DNA from: Adineta vaga
Lineage: Eukaryota > Rotifera
Direction: 5' to 3'
Length of the DNA stretch: 64,000 bases
NCBI GenBank assembly: GCA_021613535.1
Contig: CP075496.1
Span: forward strand, 1,302,001-1,366,000
Shown in pieces: positions 1 to 19,696 of this stretch. Positions within the stretch are counted from its first letter, which is position 1, and every line of letters starts with the position of its first letter. The position numbers and the translations under genes are program-made. The notes under the pieces were generated by a model, which was given only the letters and a program-made list of their open reading frames with translations, searched no databases and was not told the origin of the DNA.

Positions 1-153
1 TTTGATAATGTTGGAGATATTCATAATGATAAATTAACAATGTCACAATTTGTTGAAGGTTGTTTGAAAGATGATCTAATTTCACAATTATTAGAACCTG
101 GATCAGCAACAACATTGACTAATACACATGATAATTCAACGGCTAGCACATGA
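1..153 (+). CDS. C-terminal end of a neuronal calcium sensor-like EF-hand protein (partial)
   Basis: The window opens inside an open frame that ends at TGA 151-153 and encodes 50 residues. It contains LTMSQFVEGCLKDDLISQLL, which resembles the last EF-hand and exit helix of the recoverin/frequenin/KChIP family (a hydrophobic-T/S-x-x-E/Q-F-x-E-G/S-C pattern). The preceding loop, FDNVGDIHNDKL, lies where the calcium-binding loop of EF4 should be and looks degenerate, so this hand may not bind calcium. The last 17 residues are a Ser/Thr/Asn-rich tail unlike usual NCS termini. The rest of the gene lies before the window. The assignment rests on one motif and could be another EF-hand protein. Confidence 0.6.
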   Translation, partial: FDNVGDIHNDKLTMSQFVEGCLKDDLISQLLEPGSATTLTNTHDNSTAST

Positions 154-1076
154 CATTTATTTAGAGCGTTTGCAGTGTTTAGTAGTTCAGATAGAATCTT
201 CTTCCGTTTGTAAAATCTTTTCAAATAATTTATTGCTATTGATGCAAGTCTTCTTTTTTTTCTGTAAATTGATTGACAATAAATACACTGCACAGATCTT
301 TTGATTAACAAATAAATTCTTACAGATGCAACACATTTACAAGATGAATAAACTTGATCGTCAGAGAGAAATTCTTGCCTTTGAATTATTAAAACTTTTA
401 TTCATATGATTTACTGAAGTTTTCTTTTCGAATACGATTAGTAAATGTATGTAAATCTTCGTCGCTGTCATGTATGATTGGCAGACTAACGTCATAGAAT
501 TAATGAACGATTTGACATCAAAGATGCAAAAGACGGTATGTATGGAAAAAGCAGTTTTGTTTTTATCTTCGAAATACTAGAAAGACACGCTTCAATCTTG
601 TCTCTAAATGATGACTAATAGCACGTTCTGATAAGATAATTTTCGTATTTTGATATTCTTTGATCTGATAACCTTGGTACAAAAGAAAATCTTTGACATA
701 TAAATAACATTGAATATTCCGATGAAAAGATAGGATTAATATCAACAAATAAACTTTATCAGATACACATTGATTTCTAAAATCAACATTCGAATCAAAG
801 AATACTTTGATTGTATATATTTCTAATGATAGACAAGTAATCATCATTGCTAGTGTCAATCATGACAGAATGTTTATATAAATGTCTAATCATATGAATA
901 GTTTGACAATGAAATCTATGCGTTAATTTCTTTGATTACTGATGAAAGGATAATATCACTCCATTTATTATTCAATGAATATAACAACAACAAAAAACGA
1001 TCAAAGTAGTGTAAGGATACAACCTTGTTCTTTTTTTCTCTTTAAATATGAATATGAATATGAAATATATAAATGA
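154..1076. other. Intergenic, no gene seen
   Basis: This is AT-rich sequence between the end of the EF-hand gene and the tail end of the minus-strand NLZ-like gene. Open frames of 70-100 codons occur on the minus strand, but they lack recognisable motifs and the coding texture of the neighbours. It should hold the 3' ends of both genes. Confidence 0.5.
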
Positions 1077-1736
1077 TTAATTTTTGTTATTATTCAAATA
1101 TTCAGTTGCTGATAGAGACAAGTACGGATAAAAATACGGCAATTGATCATTGCTATTGATTAATTTCGAAGGTTTTGAATAAGGGTGAAAACGTTGATGA
1201 TTGACGATTTTCGATAATCGATGATTTGATCGAATATGATCATGTTCTGATGAAAGTTTTCTATGACATGAATATGGTGGGAAATTATATTGAGCTGTAT
1301 GACATTGAAAACATCCAGGGATTGTACATATAGGTGGATATGAATATTGAGATGCAAGATAAGCAAGAGATGAATGAAGAAATAGATTAGTAAGTGATGA
1401 TGTGGAATCACATTGAGGTAAAAGATGATTGAATTCTTGAGGAGATTGTTTATTTGAAATCGATTGTGATGAAGGTGAAAAACGTTTTATCGATGAAGAT
1501 TTAGGTACATGAGAGGTAGGAGTCGGTGATGAAGAACGAATTAATGTCAATGGTGAATCTTTACCAATACTTGAACAAGTTTGAGCGAGTAGAGCTAATG
1601 GACTTTGACTTGGATCGTACTAATCAAAAGAAAATCAAAAGAATGTTTTTTTTTGTGATTATTTCAATGGTCTTACTGGGAGTATTGAAGATGGTTGAAT
1701 ATAATCTGATTTCGTTGGAGTTCTTGTTGAAGACAT
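1077..1736 (-). CDS. Noc/Elbow/ZNF503-703 (NLZ)-like transcriptional regulator, short
   Basis: Two exons on the minus strand: 1736-1677 (ATG, 20 codons) and 1619-1077, joined in phase 0 across a 57-base GT...AG intron, giving about 200 residues. Immediately after the splice lies SPLALLAQTCSSIGK, almost identical to the Sp-type box of NLZ proteins. The preceding SDYIQPSSILP resembles the conserved EYLQPL...P stretch that comes before that box in ZNF503/703. A later Cys/His-rich segment (ICTIPGCFQCHTAQ, then YSCHRK) could correspond to the family's single atypical zinc finger, but its spacing is poor. The rest is Ser/Pro/His-rich. Family members act as nuclear co-repressors through Groucho and HDACs. 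Animal NLZ proteins are usually around 500 residues, so this one is very short. The box assignment is strong; the finger is uncertain. Confidence 0.72.
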
Positions 1737-2931
1737 CTGTCTCTTTTTCCAATAATGATGATCGTTATGTTATGTATCTCTTGAATGTATATGAAAGCTT
1801 TTTCTTTTTTTCTGCTTCTTTCTCTCTGTTCTTTCTATTTATACATAGATAGAAAGAAGAGGCAAAGAACAGATTTGTATGCGTGATAAATGATGATCAT
1901 GTTTGCTATTCTCATGCGAATAAACGTACACTACAGCTTGACACATGTCAATTAGAAAAGGAAAACAACATTCGATGAATAATGACAATACTGATGGCAT
2001 CTCTCTTTCGAGTGTTTCTTAGAGTAAAATCACATGTTAACTACGATTTCGATTTTGTTTTCGATTCAAACGAAATGTCAATCGTATTATGACAGAAAAA
2101 CAAATGTTTTCTCTTTGCTCAAGTAAAAGAAATGCGTACGATTGAAAATGATCAATATCGACAGTTGTGACAGGAAAATAAAAGTTTCTTTTTTCTTTTG
2201 GTTAAATGACAGATAATAATGATGATGATATAAAACATTCCGAACTGGCACATATGTATTATTTCACAATATGTCAGCATGATCATCATCATCGTTATTT
2301 TTACTGACACAAAAATCAAGATCTTGATCGATCGGATAGAGAAAATATCAGAAGACATTCGGATCATTAATCATTCAACGTTCTTCTTTAATAACAATGA
2401 TTTATTGCCAATGATGAGATGAAACATACGAGTTATTTTATCAAATACAAATATATTCACGATGAAAATTTTAATGACAAAGGAAACAAGAAGTTTTCTC
2501 TATGAAATAACAGATATGATTTAAGTTTTCGTGTACTATGTCATATACACATCATCAGAAAGTATGACATCATAGAAGTTTATTCTTGAATGTATCAATA
2601 TGTGAACTAAGACTCTCATTCAGCATAAACACACAATTGTATGTTATTATTCATAGACAAACCACTCTTGTGATATCTTTCTTCCACTCAGAATCAAAAC
2701 GAACGAACGAACGAACGAAAAATTCTTTCTTTCTCTTCAGAACACACATACAAACTTGAGCTAAGAAGAAAAAGAACAAGTTGAACATATACATGTGAAT
2801 ATGAACTGTTAGTTAGACAGACGACAATCTCAATGCAAATAATAGTAGAGAAAGAAGAGAAGACAACGTGCTTATTCGTGTAATTTACCAATAATACAAC
2901 ATCGGTCAAACATTTCTTCACAATAAAATCA
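1737..2931. other. Head-to-head intergenic/promoter region
   Basis: About 1.2 kb between the starts of the minus-strand NLZ-like gene and the plus-strand 7TM gene, so it should contain both promoters. It is AT-rich, with a short (GAAC)n run near 2699-2717. I see no convincing coding exon; the minus-strand open frames at 2152-2367 and 2694-2921 look like chance. Confidence 0.5.
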
Positions 2932-4385
2932 ATGTCATCAACTTCAACTATTGAAATCTTTCCTCAAATTGCTTATCCAATTCGAATAATAATTCCAATT
3001 GTTTATACATTTCTTCTTTTCATTTCAATTCTTGGTAATCTCCTGAATTTCTATTCATTATGTGTCACCTACGATCGATATCAACGAAAAAGTATTCATG
3101 TTCTTATTTGGAATTTGATTATCGAAGGAACTATTTGGTCATCAATCTTTTATTTAGTTAAAATTGTTTCCTTTGCTGATTTAGGTGAACATTTTGCATT
3201 GAATAATGGTCGATGGTTAAATGATTCATGGTGTAAATCAGAAATGTATATTTTACGAGTAATGGATTTTCTTCTTGCTTATACAATTGTCTTTTTATGT
3301 CTTGATCGTTGTGTTAAAAAACGCATTTGTTGTTATGGTCAACGTCGATTTGTTAGTGGAATTTGTATTTTCATTTCACTTTGGTTAATCATTACTTATG
3401 CATTAATTCCAATTCTTTTCTTTGATCAACAATTAAAATCATTGAATTATGGATCATATGAATGTATTTATAATCAAACACAAATTAATCAATTTACTTG
3501 GTTAGATATTCAACAGATTCAAACACCTTATCGAACTATTTATTTATTAGATTTTATCTTTGCTAATCTTTTACCTTTTATTCTCATGATTTTATTTTTA
3601 ATTTTAAGAATTTTTATTCATCGAAAATCGAAAACTTATGAAATTGAAAGAATCGATGAAAATAATTATAAACAATTTGATTTACAAACAAATATTGATG
3701 ATGATGATGATGATGAACATCCTAATCTTATCAAAATGGTTTGTCTTTCTTCTTCATTATCTTATTGAACTTATATTTCAAATTCTTTTCGTTTTAGGTA
3801 ATTCTTTATGTTATTTTGTATTTCTTCTGTCAATTTCCCTATCATATTTATCATTTAATTCGTATTTATAATCCATCCATTGAATTATATTTATCTTCAT
3901 TGAATCTTTTGTATGCAATTGATATTCCATTGATTACTCTTCGTTTTATTAATCGTTCGATCAATCCTTGGCTTTCGTTCTTTCTTATCAATTCAATTCG
4001 AAATTCATCAGATCAAATCTGTTCATCATTTTGGTGTTGTTCTTGTTTACCTTGTTTTCCAAATCGATGGTCTTGTATTGATCATTGTTTATCTTCGATG
4101 ACAAATGAATGGAATGATCTTACAAAAAATCATCAAATCATTCGAGAAATTCGTCCAACGGGCAAAATTATGAAAAAACAAATGATTAATTCAAATGGAA
4201 AACATATTCGACAAACATTTGAAGAATATGTGAGATTTTATCATCGACCACGTTCATCACAATTAAGTGATGTTAATCCAGCTTTATTATTTGCAGGAAA
4301 AAAGATTCAATCAGAAAATAATAATTTATCTTTTATTACAAATAAGAAAATAATTTATCCAGATGAACCACGAACAGAACTTTAA
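2932..4385 (+). CDS. Seven-transmembrane receptor (rhodopsin-like), orphan
   Basis: Exons 2932-3738 and 3798-4385 join in phase 0 across a 59-base intron, giving 464 residues. The N-terminus is short and extracellular. TM1 carries the GN of class A (SILGNLLNFYS). The end of TM3 reads CLDRCVKK, so the usual E/DRY is DRC. TM7 reads INRSINPWLSFF, an NPxxY-like motif with W and F substitutions. The third cytoplasmic loop carries a run of six Asp followed by a Glu, at the exon junction. The cytoplasmic tail is about 120 residues and begins with a cysteine-rich patch (SSFWCCSCLPCF), a possible palmitoylation site. ECL2 has Cys and N-glycosylation sequons (NQT). It is presumably a plasma-membrane peptide or lineage-specific orphan receptor; no ligand can be assigned. 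Confidence 0.85.
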
Positions 4386-6032
4386 CTTGTTTTTTTTTGT
4401 GAATATTTTAAACTATGGTTGAATATCATTTTGTATTCAACAACAATATGATAGTGTGAACGAGAGATGTAATCTAGAATAGTTGACTGTTAATATATGT
4501 GTACGATAATACGTATTGCTTATTGAACAAAGGATGATCTGCATAGGAAAAAAACTCTATCATGTCATCTATACAAAATAATTATTAAACAATATTGGTT
4601 TTTCTATATTATTCAAAGGTTTTGTTTAGTGTTTTCAACTCTTTTTCGAACATCTTCAAGATCTCGATGGTTAGAAGGTACTGTATGCTCTTGAATAGAT
4701 AAAAAACACGGTTATAGTATGAAAGTGCATGTGACAGTTTCTATACATTCAGTATGATTGTCTTTGTCATTATTTCGGTTCTATCAAACGAGATGAAAAT
4801 TTTGAATAGCACGAGTCTAGGATTTTTGCGATAAGGTTGATATATAGATTAGTTTCTCATTCGATTGGTGATTTTCGGAGGCTTTAAAAAAAAATATTCA
4901 TATTGATTATTGGAAAATGATAGAGAATATATAGATATTACGAATGTTGAATGAGAAATAGTCGAGTATACGATATTGATTAAATATGTTTTGGATAATA
5001 TTCATAAACTGAAGAACACATAGCGAAGATGTATCCCATTTTTTTCTGTTTTCTATTCAAAACATCGCATTTAGATAGATAAACATTGTTATTCATATAC
5101 AAAGAAAATCTCTTACTTCGACTACTGCAAATGTAATTATTTTCAAACTATTCATCTTATTCTTATTCATATAACTCGTTGTTAACTGAAGAGAGCGAAA
5201 TGCATCGATATAGGGACATGAAAGATTGAAAAGAGGTCTTCGTTGCTCAGAGTAACATGAAGTAAAGAGTAAATTACGTCACGTATCACCTTTTTCGAAC
5301 ATTTGACAACATGATCGCGTGTTCGTAAAAATATGCTTTTACCGTGATTCATATAGTCGAAGGGATCGAAACAAACAAGTTTGAATGTATCTTAAATATA
5401 TGAATTGACATTGTCAGAGAGTTCTTTATAGTATGAATATAGGTCAGAGTGATGATTTGTGACGTGGAAATGAATCAGAGTATATGTGGCTAAACATTAC
5501 ATATTCTTTGGTATCCTATCACTCAGACTCATACCACTATCAATGACGTTTGCACCTACATCCTCAAGATATTCAGAAAAACGATGATGTCATTCAATAA
5601 TCATCATTATTGTTATATTCAGTAAAACTACTTTTTAAACTTATTATTACTTAGAAATCGAGGAGAATACCAGAAATGTTAGTATATGGTTTTGTATACA
5701 CAAGAAAGAATTAGTTAAAAATCATTCTCGCAAAACAAACAAACAACATTTTGTCTTAATCACAGGGAAAAAATTGTTTTCTGTAAAAAGAGAGAAGAAT
5801 TTATTATACCGTTTTGTTAACAAGCAAAATAAGACGAGATATTCGGATTCAATCTTCTCTCGTTGCCGTTATTGTTAAGAATCAAAAATATTAAACAATT
5901 TTCAATATGCAAGAGCAACGTTTGTCAAGCATGAATAAATAAAACGTAAGATAAAAGGAAAAGTTTTGAGCTGCATTTTTCTTTTTTTTTCTGAAAGAAA
6001 GTCATTTGTTTCATTTTGAATATTCACTCGAT
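4386..6032. other. Intergenic; contains one copy of a dispersed repeat
   Basis: 1.6 kb without a supported gene. The segment 5158-5266 has a diverged direct copy at about 9398-9506, on the far side of the PAN-kelch gene. No other structure was recognised. Confidence 0.5.
5158..5266 (+). repeat. Left copy of a diverged direct repeat pair
   Basis: Both copies share CGATATA(g/a)(t/g)G(g)AC(a/g)TGAAAGATTGAAAAGAGGTC, then CTCAGAGTAA(c/t)ATGAA, preceded by a GTTAACTG block. By eye they are about 75-80% alike over about 105 bases. They lie in the same orientation about 4.2 kb apart and bracket the PAN-kelch gene. No terminal inverted repeat or target-site duplication was seen. Confidence 0.65.
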
Positions 6033-8592
6033 ATGAAAAATACAATTCTATTGTTTCTACTTGTATTCATCATCATTATTGCACAATCAAATTTACAAAA
6101 CACTAACACATTACTATTATCTCAAATAAATAATATTCGATATCAATGTACTCATCCGGGTTGTTCGACTCCAAAGATCAGCTTCCGACAAAATTTGAAA
6201 GCCTGTCAAACAACTTGTTTAATAGATATAAATTGTCGTACAATAACATTTGATCAATCTAATAATCAATGTGAACTCTATGCTGATGTTCCCAGTCAAT
6301 ATGGCAATTTGATAGCACAATTAGGTGTTGTGACTTTAATTGCTGTTGATAATCGACAACTATCAGCTCGTGAGTCACGTCATCTTACACATGTTTGTTA
6401 AAAGACAGGATATTATCTGAGAGAACTATCTGATTTTACGTGTAGAAGCATGAATGTAACGATGATATTGTAGATAGTTAAATCTAATTCACTGAATATA
6501 TTTCATACATGAATGAATCGATATTACTACGAAAGAAGAAATGTGTGTGCAGACAATTGTAGACACGAATATTTTCTGTTCTTGAAGAATATACTGACAT
6601 TTCAAATTTGACGTATATTTTCATTTGTAAACGTTTTAAATAAACACTTTAAGTTATTTGTTCTCTTGTTTTAGCGATGACGACAAGCACAACAACAACA
6701 ACATCCACGTAAGTTTGTATCGTAGATGAATCAGCAATAGAAAAACTTTAGAACCTATTTAACATGTGGTTAGGCATACGTGTGATTAAATGCAATACTA
6801 TTTATCTACAATTTATCTTTTCATAAATTATTCTCTGAATGTAGCGAGTTGTATGTTCAAAATATTCATGTAAATCCTATGTTTTCAACCTTTTGTTTTG
6901 CAAACTTCACAATCGAAGCAGTCAGAACAAAGAATATATTCTCAATGATTCCAACTGAAATGATTTATTGAAGACAAAATGAATTTCTTGCATATTAATA
7001 CTTCTACATTTATTACTACGAATTTTCTTCCTAACAAAAACCACTCCCATCAGTAAATGAATATAATAATCAAAATAAAACATCGTTTTACACATACGAC
7101 ATTTCCCTTTCTGTGAGCAGTTGCAGCAGTGATGAATTGTTCATCAATGAGAAATTATTACTTACCAATAGATGCCTAGAGAAAGTGAGAGAGGAAATTA
7201 AAAATACTTGAATTAGTGTTTATTTATGATAGTATTGTTTATAAGTACTTACAGAACAACATCATTTACTTCATCAACATCAACGACTACAAGTACAAGT
7301 ACAACGTCATCGACATCAACATCGGCAACAACCACAATTAGTTAGTAAATTTGTTGAATGAGTAGTAATGTGTTTTGTGGGTATCCCATTATTAATGTCC
7401 ACATTAAATTTGAAAATATGGGCGACAATATCACGAAAATTGTTACCCGTGCAGAACTGAATGAGAATACCACACGATTGAGAACTTGAAAATTGAGAAG
7501 AAAGATGATTTCCTATGTATTTACTAACTTTCAATAAGTTTTATAAATAGGAAACATTATTTTGTTATTTGTTTTTCGTAAATTGATCTGCTAGAGAGTC
7601 GTTTATATTCGAAATCGAATCAGGCATCGCATGTGAATATTTCGATAAAATCCGCTATTCAATTTGAATGTTACCCATATTCTATATCTACGAGATTCGA
7701 ATTGATTTTCAATAAAAAAATCTCTTTTTCATATTTAGCATGGATAGCAGCAGCAAACATGAATGTCGGACGAGATGCATTTACAACATCCATATTTTCA
7801 AATGGGAAGATATTAGTTGCTGGTGGATCCAATGCTGGTTATGTGAAGGATACTGAATTCTATGATCCATCGACGAATACTTGGACAGTGACAGGAAACT
7901 TGAATACCGCACGGTGGCGTCATACAGCATCAATACTAGCGAATGGATCAGTATTGGTTGTTGGTGGAGAGTTTAATGGTATTTATCTTAATAGTGTTGA
8001 ATTATACAATCAATCGACAGGTACTTGGATAGCAGCACGAAACATGACTGTTGCATGAGCTGCACATACAGCATCGATATTATCAAATGGAAAAGTATTG
8101 ATTGCTGGTGGATATAATAATACTGTTTATTTCAATACAGCTGAATTATATGATCCATCGACAAGTACTTGAACAATGATAGGAAACTTGAATGTCGCAC
8201 GGTCTTTTCATACAGCATCCATGTTATCAAATGGGTCAGTATTAGTTGTTGGTGGACAAGGTAGCAGTGGTTATTTGACCAGTACTGAATTATATGATCC
8301 ATTGACAAATACTTGGACAATTACAGCAAGCATGACTACCACACGATATAAACACACAGCATCCGTCTTATCCGATGGTTCAGTATTGGTTACAGGTGGA
8401 CAAAGTAGTAGTGGCGTTTATTTCAAAAGTACTGAACTATATAATCCATTGAGAAATACCTGGGCCATATCAGTAAACATGAATGTCGCACGATGTTCTC
8501 ATGCAGCAATCAGCTTATCAAATGGAAAAATATTAGTTGCTGGCGGATATAATAGTACTACTTCTCTCAAAAGTGTTGAGTTATTGAATTGA
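6033..8592 (+). pseudogene. Secreted PAN/apple-like domain + Thr-rich linker + six kelch repeats, with two in-frame TGA codons
   Basis: Exons 6033-6369, 6675-6708, 7255-7340 and 7739-8592 join with matching phases (1, 2, 1); the first donor is a strong GTGAGT. The start at 6033 gives a clean signal peptide (MKNTILLFLLVFIIIIAQS). Exon 1 then encodes a Cys-rich PAN/apple-like module (CSTPKISFRQNLKACQTTC...CRTITFD...CELY). Two small exons encode an almost pure Thr/Ser linker. The last exon, with no introns, encodes six kelch repeats of about 47 residues (NGKILVAGG...ELYDPSTNTWT), typical of bacterial-type kelch arrays. In repeat 3, TGA at 8056-8058 replaces the expected Arg and TGA at 8170-8172 replaces the expected Trp; the frame is otherwise intact. 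It may be a recent pseudogene, or a gene cut after repeat 2. The kelch part may derive from horizontal transfer. Confidence 0.78.
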
Positions 8593-9724
8593 CAAATATT
8601 CTCAAAGCTACATTTCTTTGTTTTTCATCAAACTATTCAATCGTGAATGCTTCGAGAAAGTATCAATTACCGAACAGTAAATCACTCGTATTTACTCTAA
8701 TAAAAAAGAAATGATCGCTTTCTTTTACTACTATCTGACTATTTATTTTTCTCTCGTCACAATAATAAATTGGAGAGATCACAACATCCTTATCGTTGAT
8801 ATTTAATGCATAGTTCATCAGCCAGTTACGTGCACATCACATAATCCATTACATTATAAAGAAAAATTAAACACGTATGAAATGTGGTATGACGCTGAAT
8901 TGTCAAGTAGTTGTCAAAAAAAGAGTAATACCATTAGATCGAATCATTGCTTATACAGTTGAATTGATATTTCCTTTGTAAAAAAGAATACGTTAAATCT
9001 CTTAGTACTTTGTTAAAATAAAGAGTCATTTTTATTTTCTTTTAATTAATTAATTTTCTATATAATAAATGATTTGTCACAAAACAGAATTAAGCTTCAT
9101 ATAAATCGTTTGAGGAATGTTTATAGCGGTAAAATATTTTACTACAGCCAACAACACACTTACATTATAAAACCTCTGACCAATCAAAAAATTTTATGCT
9201 TAATTTTTGAATGATTTCCTTTTTTTTGAGAAAGACCATTTGCATCCAATTGACAATACAGAATATATTACAGTATCTCTGATAGAAGCGACAATTTATA
9301 GTTTACGATCTTTAATCATATATCTCGTAAAAAGAAACTCCATTTTGTACCATATTTTTCTCAACGAAAAGTAGATAAAAGATATATCTTTACCCATATT
9401 CATCTCATTCATAAGACTCGTGGTTAACTGGAAGAAAAAAAGAAATGTATCGATATAATGACGTGAAAGATTGAAAAGAGGTCGTCACTACTCAGAGTAA
9501 TATGAAATAATTCTATCGTCCAGATAAAGAACGAAAAAAATCTCATGATCTTTGATGTCGCTTGTAGTTGATCGATATGCATCAGTGTCGCCCTCTCATA
9601 TTCGATCTTTTATCAACATTCGTTTCATAGCAATGACAAATTCGATGGTGACATACGTACATTACTATTCTTTACAACTTATCAAGTTTTTGTGCGAATC
9701 ATTCGTACTTGACGTTCGTTTCTA
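8593..9724. other. Intergenic/promoter of the EML gene; second repeat copy
   Basis: 1.1 kb between the kelch gene and the EML start, with no coding exon recognised. The right copy of the direct repeat is at 9398-9506. The last 220 bases should hold the EML promoter and 5' UTR. Confidence 0.5.
9398..9506 (+). repeat. Right copy of the diverged direct repeat pair
   Basis: Same orientation and order of blocks as the copy at 5158-5266, with scattered substitutions and a few small indels. It sits 0.8 kb downstream of the last kelch exon and about 220 bases upstream of the EML start codon. Confidence 0.65.
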
Positions 9725-18121
<8,397 letters not shown>

Positions 18122-18222
18122 TGTTTTCTTATCTTTTTACTCATTATTGTAGTTAATTATTCTGACTCTAACATATGTTTTGTTTTGTTTTTGGAATTGC
18201 TTTTCTTTTTAGATAGAATCGA
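18122..18222 (+). promoter_or_regulatory. Short intergenic with an isolated splice acceptor: candidate trans-splice site
   Basis: Only 101 bases separate the EML stop from the next start codon. A pyrimidine-rich tract ends in TTTTTAG at 18206-18212, ten bases before that ATG, with no room for an upstream promoter plus exon. This matches the arrangement of downstream genes in spliced-leader operons, which are known in bdelloid rotifers. That reading is an inference; an ordinary 5' UTR intron reaching back into EML is the alternative. Confidence 0.4.
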
Positions 18223-19696
18223 ATGAATTATTTTAGTGATCCATCACTTTCGACTTCTTATCAATTTTCTCGTTGGTCACCATCATTAATTCGACCACCG
18301 GGTAATAAATCCGATAAGAACACACTGAAATCAACGTCAAATCAGCAATGTTCATCATTTATTGAATCACGTTCTCATTCACCTCCATTACTTTATCAAC
18401 CTGCACCAACTCCAGATCTTTATGTGATTGATGAACAATCATCTTCAGTTTCATCGATCACACCAGTCCGAATCAAATCTGCAACATTAACAATTCCGTT
18501 GAAAACGAATTCCGAAGAAATAATTTTAACGAATTTTGCTAAACAATCTCATGAAAGACGAAAACTCGCACTAGAAAGAAAATTACGTAAACAACAAGTT
18601 CAAAAATATGCACATATGGATTCTGATATTTGGTTTCATTTGAGACAATCATCGATACCATTAAAACGTTTAACGAAAACAGATGAAGGTCAGAATACTT
18701 TACAACAATTACCAATAAATTGTGAGAAACTCGAACAGAATGAGAAAAAATCAGGTTGGTAAGTTAATTCATGAAGATATAACATTTCTTCTTGATGATT
18801 GAATTTCCTTTCTCATCTCTAAAACGGTCAAAGTTTTCTTATTAAGATTTCAAATCTACACCGATTCTTCGCCCACGAACAAGCATACCAAAATCATCAA
18901 CTTCAGCATCTCAAACACTACTAAAACCTATTCTGGATCAACTTTTCAACCTTTTTTCGTCGCTGCTAAACCACTTCATCCATTACTCATAACTAATAAA
19001 ACTCATTCATCAAAACCACAAATTAAATTCATCAAACCACCATCATCAGCACCACCACGAATGCGTTCTTCTCCTCAAACACCATTACCTCCATCTCCTT
19101 CTCTAACCACACCTGAAACTCCTCCAATCATCGAAGAGAAACCTCTCGACTCTTCTCCAATCATTTCGGAATCACTCAATCGTCCGAAAACTGCTTCTCT
19201 AAAATCCACCATTAAATTACAAAATCAAATTCCACGTTGTCGTAGTGCCACTGATACCAAATCCTTATCTTCATTAAATAACTTCACTCCGCGTTTTATT
19301 TTAATAACCGACGATGAACATCGAATTGAATGTTGGTACCATCGATATCCTTTCATAATCAGTACAGATCTTCTTCAATCATTTCAATCAAAATCTTCTT
19401 CATTGACAATTTCCGCTTATTTTACCGATGATTCTCCTCAATCAATAGATTTTAATAGAATAAGCAAAGGTCATCTTCAACCTAAACCATTTCATCGAGA
19501 TACTGATTGGAAAAAATACGATCTAATTTTTATCTCAGAAAAGATCTATCAAGATGTGATGATTTATTTACAAACAATTGTTAATTTAATTCATAAATTA
19601 TCAGGAAAATTTATTCCAATTCATCGGGTGAATCAACAAGAAGATTTAAAAACTCAAGTAACACATTTCTGTAAACAAATTGGATCTAACATGTAA
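18223..19696 (+). CDS. Uncharacterised Pro/Ser-rich protein, with a frame break
   Basis: Exon 1 (18223 to about 18761) encodes a Ser/Pro-rich region with a basic helix (HERRKLALERKLRKQQVQKY). An acceptor at 18845-18846 opens exon 2, which ends at TAA 19694-19696 and encodes more Pro/Ser-rich sequence, then a folded-looking C-terminal part (HRIECWYHRYPFIIST...DWKKYDLIFIS...YQDVMIYLQTIVNLIHKLSG). I recognise no family. Between 18846 and about 18940 the frame with natural codon use (STPILRPRTSIPKSSTSASQ) is not the frame used after about 18945 (GSTFQPFFVAAKPLHPLL), and I find no intron to explain the change. Either one base is wrong in the sequence, or this copy is frameshifted. Position suggests co-transcription with the EML gene. 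Confidence 0.55.

Noticed and set aside
563-859. 98-codon minus-strand frame near the window start
   Set aside because: No motif, no splice partners, and codon use unlike neighbouring genes.
1160-1411. His/Ile-rich open frame
   Set aside because: Out-of-frame shadow of NLZ-like exon 2, which has the recognisable motif.
18846-19060. Programmed frameshifting as explanation of the frame switch
   Set aside because: No slippery heptamer or downstream structure was seen; a sequence error or mutation is simpler.
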